Notes under the pieces: model-generated
Databases searched by the model: none
What the model was told of the DNA's origin: nothing
What the model saw: the letters and a program-made list of their open reading frames with translations, nothing else
DNA from: Bolinopsis microptera
Lineage: Eukaryota > Ctenophora > Tentaculata > Lobata > Bolinopsidae
DNA length: 64,000 bases
Assembly (NCBI RefSeq): GCF_026151205.1
Contig: NC_087072.1
Coordinates: forward strand, 20,364,103-20,428,102
Direction: 5' to 3'
Position numbers and translations under genes: made by a program
Shown here: positions 62,401 to 64,000 of the stretch, piece after piece
Layout of the letters: each line of letters opens with the position of its first letter
Numbering within the stretch: the stretch's first letter is position 1

Positions 62401-63764
62401 AACTCGGCAAGTTGTTGAACTTAAATGGTGATACTGTTGAGCTGTCGACGTACAAAAAGGATGGAACTCCAATTGATTTTACGATCAATATTCATCGTAT
62501 CACAAAAATAACTGTGCCAGTTTCCCTAAAAGAAGAGCCCCAAGAGGAGAGTCCTGACTCCAAAAAAGTTATCCCAATAACACTTGAAATCAAGGCTCAG
62601 ATCGTAGACTCGTTAAAATCTGCTGATCTTGACGAGGAGACACTTGATCTGCTTGAAAAGGAAGTAGAGAAGCTCGACAATCTGGAGGGTCATAGCATCG
62701 ACTTAAACATCGCTAAGAAAGACGGAACTCCGATCAGCCTTACTATCAACTTGGAGAACATTACCAAAAACATTGCTCCAACAACCCTTGAAAGTGAGGA
62801 TGCTCCTGAGCTCCTGGAGTCTGTAGATATGGATCCGTGTGAAGATATAACTGTTGAGCAAGATATCAAAGAGAAGGTTCATCGTGCCCCTCTTGCACTT
62901 GATATCCCTGTTTCACTTGCTTGTATCGGTAAAGACATTAAAGCTGTTCCAATTGGTATGGATGATTACGGATATGCCTTGGAATATCCCAAAGCTAAGA
63001 AAGAGGAACCCCTGGAGCCGCTTGGACAATTCTTGGCAGTCCATACTGAGATAACTGACAAGATTAAAGAAGCAATCATTGCATTGGATATTCCCAAACC
63101 TGCAAAAGAAGATCTGATCAAGGAGCTTGATAACGGAAATATGATGGCTTGTGGTGCAAATGGTCTTATAAAGACTACACTCGAAATTATTGAGCCTGTC
63201 GCTACGCTCGTCAACTTGACTCTTCCTGATACTCCTGTGAACCCAGGTGATATTGTCGTAGACTTTTCTCAGCCCAAAGAAGATACAGCTGAAATACCTT
63301 TGAAAGAAGAGGTTGCTCCTGAAGAGGGTGGTATTGAGGATATTCACGTTGAATCAGAGAAGGTACCCGAAGTTTTAGAAGAGCCTGGTGAGAAGAAGAT
63401 GGTTCCAGTTACCGAAGATATAAAAGCCCAGATCATGGATTCACTGAAAGGAGCAAATCTTGATGGTGAAACCCTTGATCTACTGGAGAAAGAAGTCGAC
63501 AAATTGGACAATCTTGAAGGTGACCAGGTCAAACTTATTACTGAGAAAGAAGACGGCACACCGATAGCTTTGACAATAAACGTATCGCATATTACCAAAC
63601 ATATTGCTTCAATACCTGTGTCAGATGAAGAGGAATATGAACTAGTAGAGCCTGCAGAAGAACCGAAAAAAGAAACCGGCGTCGAAGATTTACCCCTGGT
63701 GGAGGTGGTTGTTGATGTCTTAGATTACTGCAACATCGACGAAGATTGTAAGTTTATTAGCTGA
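47409..63764 (+). CDS. Giant 5,451-residue modular repeat protein, single exon
   Basis: One uninterrupted frame of about 16.4 kb from ATG (aaatATGTCC; MSFNKDTGIPTR) to TGA. Residues about 75-210 are basic and Ser/Pro/Lys-rich (SPKSSPVTKRKSPKTSPK). From about residue 218 a module of about 60 residues recurs some 37 times. The first seven copies and one near residue 5220 are strongly diverged; about 29 are clear, with consensus IxxQLxxSIxxxNLDDETxx LLxxEIxKLxxLDGDTIKLK followed by KKDGTPVELTINV. I infer two amphipathic helices, then a beta hairpin with the DGTP turn. Linkers are acidic and PEST-like (EEDVPMSDEEV, DEDIPMQE, HLDDVSV). A Ser/Asp/Glu tract lies near residues 3918-3945. No signal peptide, transmembrane segment or catalytic motif is visible, suggesting an intracellular scaffold or elastic/structural protein. 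The family is unknown to me. An upstream exon may exist. Confidence 0.9.
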   Translation: MSFNKDTGIPTRSVSLAGKGSVGVPRGKLVDSWQKKTATTSEETAPKPALKPWQQSSSKAAGLGSIASKFGGAGNGGPSKFGPSKFGGSQSGSNTPPEPSTTSFKRTSPTGSKGASPFGSKAVSPSASKATSPFGSKTASPSASKTASPGTAKRSIPVRNSPRSSPKSSPVTKRKSPKTSPKFGRKSPPKSPAKKSPKIPRAGGSRFGALKAKGFKGVLKEHGLLKQRIERVKEFIKKHNKISEIQKELLISAIDNESYTCRDLQLCIFAGSDLQAKFTLPGKDPNNPKVLHKSTKQFIQLAVSKLKFPQHVKDKLSQAIVDDNCEIGLSKVTILIKSGTTTQNITLNLPGVLYPQIIQRETNIATSSLIEIVDKFTVEQSMNADERNSVLSSIYNNNYSLDGRRLSVLVKDGEKRKSVDFDIDPAKLTENESVPPGTSLPYFYVPEDVSDDEIKEIMIKTISSSTIDTESMELAIKAIKHGRYRREGNKILIEGFKRDSLTSSDECASSPELAIKIRKKKEEEPKPFSAVIEATTVMEQQGLNELESFKFNIGPLSNELIQLKHKIIKVITMLSIEDRIKIELINKLIDDNFKIDGNIITIKSTTLTLFFMTTDYEITDVKISYNNKVQFCKYIPIRIVILGTDAIKQSKFNEEKKKLLVEKFYTGDYVEERGSVKIAIAYNRIPVRFSFGIPKPVATIPDVPKDELKVKVINDLSTSDLTKVEQDQVLQSLLDEDYTLVNTDVVFKIGVPVRSYRVRLIVDNSSTSTPNTGSPAAVRTPVMKVISKQDDVVLEEIGPSNFDQRPIDGAVREKLRAVIMMSDFDDETKTILLAQLEQLSYFTGDTVTIDSTKADGTPVRFTINAKFTHEVLFVDSGEGAHKNKKQKVVVAGVESEDVAMVDVEDSEIPDIQAFSSKPVEQAPESTKDDEPTGAKVPVTSEIRVYLIDSVKNSQFDQEIKDLLIGELTELSYITGDAVELNVTKSDGTPVKLTLNYSTSSETYPQTAEKIVPSPEDTVSSKKAKLPEDTPSSEKAPEQPLTLEEENVVMTEEMVPLEDEDIPMQEPEKVSTRESAPDISIKPEKIAPKQDAPQEPDRPITHLDDVSVKRLKESSEGVPAAIPVTDEIRDQLLRSIDASNLDDETKELLKKEILKLEVLDGDTIKLKTVKKDGTPIELTINVKNIVEAAQPPTTKPVKKPEDVRKTAVPSLDEEDVPMPEESNATEVDAPIPVQEPEKVAQDKSSPDAPTNVTSPEAEPTVSIPMTNEIRDQLTQSIRALNVDDETKDLLVDEINKLETLDGDTIKLKTTKKDGTPVELTINVKNIIEAAAPKQKPDNKQATAAAASSKPTVTEEDVPMSDEEVSLQVDEDIPMQEEQKVNERESQPDAPKGTAKILPATGTPKKADQPVTHLDDGSEPSVSVPMTDDIRDQLTQSIRALNVDDETKDLLVDEINKLESLDGDTIKLKTTKKDGTPVELTINVKNIIEAAAPQQKPDKKQAAPAAASSKPTVTEEDVPMSDEEVSPQVDEDIPMQEEQKVKERESQPDAPKGTAKVLPATGTPKKADQPVAHLDDVSVTRKLASPASEPSVSVPMTDDIRDQLIQSIEGSNLDDETKDLLKDEINKLDALDGDTIKLKTTKKDGTPVELTINVKNIIEAAAPQQKTDKKQAAPAAASSKPTVTEEDVPMSDEEVSPQVDEDIPMQEEQKVKERESQPDAPKGTEKILPATGTPKKADQPVTHLDDGSEPSVSVPMTDDIRDQLTQSIRALNVDDETKDLLVDEINKLESLDGDTIKLKTTKKDGTPVELTINVKNIIEAAVPQQKPVKKQAAPAAASSKPNVTEEDVPMSDEEVSPQVDEDIPTQEEQKVKERESQPDAPKGTEKIVPATGTPKKADQPVAHLDDVSVTRNLASPASEPSVSVPMTDDIRDQLIQSIEGSNLDDETKDLLKDEINKLHALDGDTIKLKTTKKDGTPVELTINVKNIIEAAAPQQKPVKKQAAPAAASSKPNVTEEDVPISDEEVSPQVDEDIPTQEEQKVKERESQPDAPKGTEKILPATGTPKKADQPVTHLDDGSEPSVSVPMTDDIRDQLTQSIRALNVDDETIKLKTTKKDGTPVELTINVKKIIEAAAPQQKPVKKQASPAAASSKPNVTEEDVPMSDEEVSPQVDEDIPTQEEQKVKERESQPDAPKGTEKILPATGTPKKADQPVAHLDDVSVTRNLASPASEPSVSVPMTDDIRDQLIQSIEGSNLDDETKDLLKDEINKLHALDGDTIKLKTTKKDGTPVELTINVKNIIEAAAPQQKPVKKQAAPAAASSKPNVTEEDVPISDEEVSPQVDEDIPTQEEQKVKERESQPDAPKGTEKILPATGTPKKADQPVTHLDDGSEPSVSVPMTDDIRDQLTQSIRALNVDDETKDLLVDEINKLESLDGDTIKLKTTKKDGTPVELTINVKNIIEAAAPQQKPFEKQAAPAAASSKPTVTEEDVPMSDEEVSPQVDEDIPMQEEQKVKERESQPDAPKGTEKILPATGTPKKADQPVTHLDDGSEPSVYVPMTDDIRDQLTQSIRALNVDDETKDLLVDEINKLESLDGDTIKLKTTKKDGTPVELTINVKNIIEAAAPQQKPDKKQAAPAAASSKPTVTEDDVPMSDEEVSPQVDEDIPMQEEKKVKERESQPDAPKGTQKILPATGTPKKADQPVAHSAKPTVTEEDVPMSDEEVSPQVDKDIPMQEEKKVKERESQPDAPKGTEKILPATGTPKKADQPVAHLDDVSVTRKLASPGSEPSVSVPMTDDIRDQLIQSIEGSNLDDETKDLLKDEINKLDALDGDTIKLKTTKKDGTPVELTINVKNIVEAATPVHQKPVEDKPTSEPSETPSKPLRAVEKTTKSPQVVEEDVLMSEDEISPQIDEDNIPLQEEKKVKERESQPDVPEGTKESPKKADKPVAHLDDVSVTRKLASPGSEPSVYVPMTDDIRDQLNQSIDGSNLDDETKDLLKDEINKLDNLDGDTIKLKTTKKDGTPVELTINVKNIVEASKPLQQKPAVEEPTSITPERPSKPSRAADKVTKSPEVVEEDVPMSDEEVSLQVDEDIPMQDEQKVKERESQPDAPKGTEKILPATGTPKKADQPVAHLDDVSVTRKLASPGSEPSVSVPMTDDIRDQLIQSIEGSNLDDETKDLLKDEINKLDALDGDTIKLNTTKKDGTPVELTINVKNIVEASKPLQQKPTVDKPTSVAPERPSKPSRAADKVTKSPEVVEEDVPMSDEEVSPLVDEGIPMQEEQKVKESESQPDAPKGTEKTLPATEAPKEADQPVAHSAKPTVTEEDVPMSDEEVSPQVDEDIPMQEEKKVKEKESQPDVPKGTEKILPATGTPKKADQPVAHLDDVSVTRTLASPGSKPVSILMTDDIRDQLTQSIDASNLDDETKDLLKDEINKLEALDGDTIKLKTAKQDGTPIELTINVKNIIEACQPDPSTPSRAVEKPAESSLAEPVKVPSLEESDKPMCDEEIAPEVDEDIPEQVSQEVTGRESAPDVPKESSKPVTESEPSVRKQPEDVVLSKDAPEDIAQSPTHLDDVSVTRKIASPESKPEPIPMTDDMRDQLIQSIRASNLDDETKDLLEDEVNKLDTLDSETIKLSTAKKDGTPIELTINVKHIIEASQPASKEAVEPMDTAPVISESSDPVTKVVADPKSPKLEEEDVPMPVEEIAPQADEDIPMQEPQKVSGRQSEPVLAKEPEDKPEVDLPKESPVSAPVSTPQKEDKTEPEPIPDDEPAREITTSDEEGESRVLPAISAPKPIPTVVVEPCTPVGSQPKIPGVTVSEEESPEVTQLEDVTITEVQAAPSEENEPLPITDDLKEQLIKSVQASPLDEETVCLLEDEIKKLENLEGDTMTLSATKEDGTPVELTININQMIKSADEGSSDEEDGGSSSSSSSSSDSSVESDKEDDVQHLGDVCLVVAPINQSSRRISTPMTDELRSQLVEALKCGDLDSETVEIFTKEIENLKEIEGDQVKLKSKKPDGSPVELTINVANILRNNSSPDQVPVEPLKPVLVYPIKISQEITVEGAPETATYVTDETKDKIKDSLPSCEIDDEAIKLLSDGIDKLTQLKDDVVTINAVKKDGTPVELILNVKHVPKEVIPASSDEAAALPDLSKNDVSPKKVKVKPMKSIEVEPIKLHEAVKVMSSSDIQKPVTPLTDDIKAQIVASLKEGNVDDEVIAMMVDELNKHKDLEGDSVTLKAKKKDGTPVELTINIKHVMKNLFPAIPSDGSDGVGDSGDDQDVSDVESVPEQIVVEPAKPTEVAPLKVQPLSSEDVEDITPTNDDATPTNDSPVIKEEPDVAECESAPATAVPMTDDIKKQILDALKGANLDDETLELLSDEIDKVPELDGEKMHLTAKKKDGTPIDLTINISHITKIVSPASSDDGFEMVEMPVEEPEVLEAPVISSEEKSVTESSPEVQPIEVKLSLQMEGSPDKDSDKPSIPISEEVRSKIVDSLKKTGLDDEATELLVKEVAKLDTLEGDQVIVNTQKEDGTPVHLTINVSHLTRHIVPIPAGDDDGYELVEAADKPVDQSAPTITVEEIALTEEVPPEESGIEDINVEMDEAPEVEEMPEEPVEKKMIPVTVDIKAQIMDSLKGADLDDETLALLEKEVDKLDNLEGDQIKLDAKKKDGTPISLAINISHITRHIAPTPVSDEEGYELVEAAEVPKKAPSIEELPLMEEIPTDESGIEDISVERDELPEVEKLPEEPVQHKKVPVTEDIKSQILDSLKGADLDEETLDLLEKEVDKLDNLEGDQIKLDTKKKDGTPISLTINVSHITRHIAPTPVEEDESYELVASDDVTPVEKEEPAKTEQEPVATPITDAIKAQIILSLQSGDFDDETMKILEEELEKIDSVDDGKMEIAATKKDGTPINLTVNINNIVKNIVPVPMDEEEGYELIESAPVPVQCDLKVALESPTDITDIPVTDDIKSQIADTLKSSGHDEETIDLLREQLGKLLNLNGDTVELSTYKKDGTPIDFTINIHRITKITVPVSLKEEPQEESPDSKKVIPITLEIKAQIVDSLKSADLDEETLDLLEKEVEKLDNLEGHSIDLNIAKKDGTPISLTINLENITKNIAPTTLESEDAPELLESVDMDPCEDITVEQDIKEKVHRAPLALDIPVSLACIGKDIKAVPIGMDDYGYALEYPKAKKEEPLEPLGQFLAVHTEITDKIKEAIIALDIPKPAKEDLIKELDNGNMMACGANGLIKTTLEIIEPVATLVNLTLPDTPVNPGDIVVDFSQPKEDTAEIPLKEEVAPEEGGIEDIHVESEKVPEVLEEPGEKKMVPVTEDIKAQIMDSLKGANLDGETLDLLEKEVDKLDNLEGDQVKLITEKEDGTPIALTINVSHITKHIASIPVSDEEEYELVEPAEEPKKETGVEDLPLVEVVVDVLDYCNIDEDCKFIS
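51180..57600 (+). repeat. Homogenised tandem array inside the giant gene
   Basis: Module-plus-linker units are nearly identical at DNA level. Type A (SIRALNVDDET, linker ending HLDDGSEPS) spans 480 bp and type B (SIEGSNLDDET, linker with HLDDVSVTRKLASP) 510 bp, alternating as dimers of about 990 bp from 51.2 to 54.6 kb, then A-A and variant copies. One A copy at about 53.70 kb lacks 54 bp (18 codons) between two acta motifs. Near 55.4-55.7 and 57.2-57.5 kb the linker is doubled without a module between (AHSAKPTVTEEDVP). All changes keep the frame. Confidence 0.92.
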
Positions 63765-64000
63765 TCATCATTAACTGAGAGCATTTTTACGGCCTTGATT
63801 GCCGAGTTTTAAGATATTTATTTATTGCCCGTACACTTATATTTTTAACATCTTTACGACGCAATAGTAAGTTATCAAGCTTTAGTTTAGTACGTGTTAA
63901 ACTTATCTTACAATTTGAGCTAGTCGTGCTCACTTTTCTGAGGTTCACAATCGTCTGAAAATAGGAATCTCCGCTATTTCTATTATCACCAAGGGTCCCG
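63765..64000 (+). other. 3' flank of the giant gene
   Basis: AT-rich sequence following the TGA, presumably 3' UTR. No clear AATAAA signal or further exon within the window. Confidence 0.5.

Overview
The window is eukaryotic nuclear DNA. Coding exons are short, split by GT-AG introns, and buried in AT-rich, transposon-laden spacer. The recognisable genes are a CCDC42/CFAP73-type axonemal coiled-coil protein, an LRRC27-like leucine-rich-repeat protein, two VAMP7-type longin R-SNAREs and a rhodopsin-class seven-transmembrane receptor. Together with RTE-like and other non-LTR elements, a copia-like element, MITEs, a Penelope-type relic and a tRNA-derived SINE, they point to a ciliated invertebrate animal. 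Compact introns and a single-exon GPCR would suit a non-bilaterian such as a cnidarian or ctenophore, but the species cannot be fixed from this sequence.

Layout. 1-2354 (+): 3' part of the CCDC42/CFAP73-like gene. 2355-7131: spacer with a 465-bp terminal-inverted-repeat element. 7132-8301 (+): intronless GPCR. 8983-11243 (-): a seven-exon, 249-residue coiled-coil gene assembled here by matching splice phases. 12247-13645 (+): a divergent longin R-SNARE in five exons. 14261-14952 (-): exons of an unidentified gene. 16293-19228 (-): LRRC27-like gene, five exons, 394 residues. 22335-27038 (-): a complete canonical VAMP7-like gene (220 residues, five exons) with a defective copia-like retroelement inside intron 3, in the opposite orientation.

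27039-43300 is mostly mobile and repetitive DNA: a hAT-like MITE with an 8-bp target duplication, a 5'-truncated non-LTR element with an 8-mer tail, an RTE-like reverse-transcriptase ORF on the minus strand, CpG-rich hairpins, a MITE with arms of about 100 bp, a decayed GIY-YIG relic followed by a tRNA-headed SINE, a poly-G/poly-C TIR element, and an 11-bp satellite. 43301-47408 holds one possible orphan first exon and little else.

47409-63764 (+) is the outstanding feature: one uninterrupted reading frame for a 5,451-residue protein. A basic Ser/Pro/Lys head is followed by about 37 copies of a module of about 60 residues (two predicted helices, then a beta hairpin carrying a KKDGTP-like turn), joined by acidic Pro/Glu-rich linkers. 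The middle third is a recently homogenised array of alternating 480- and 510-bp DNA units. I do not recognise the module as any named family, and it is the best candidate here for undescribed biology.

The two SNARE genes share all four intron positions and phases and so are duplicates of one ancestor. One keeps canonical features; the other has a strongly altered SNARE motif. Two genes (the CCDC42/CFAP73 and LRRC27 relatives) have homologues associated with cilia or sperm. No functional link between these genes and the giant protein can be read from the sequence.
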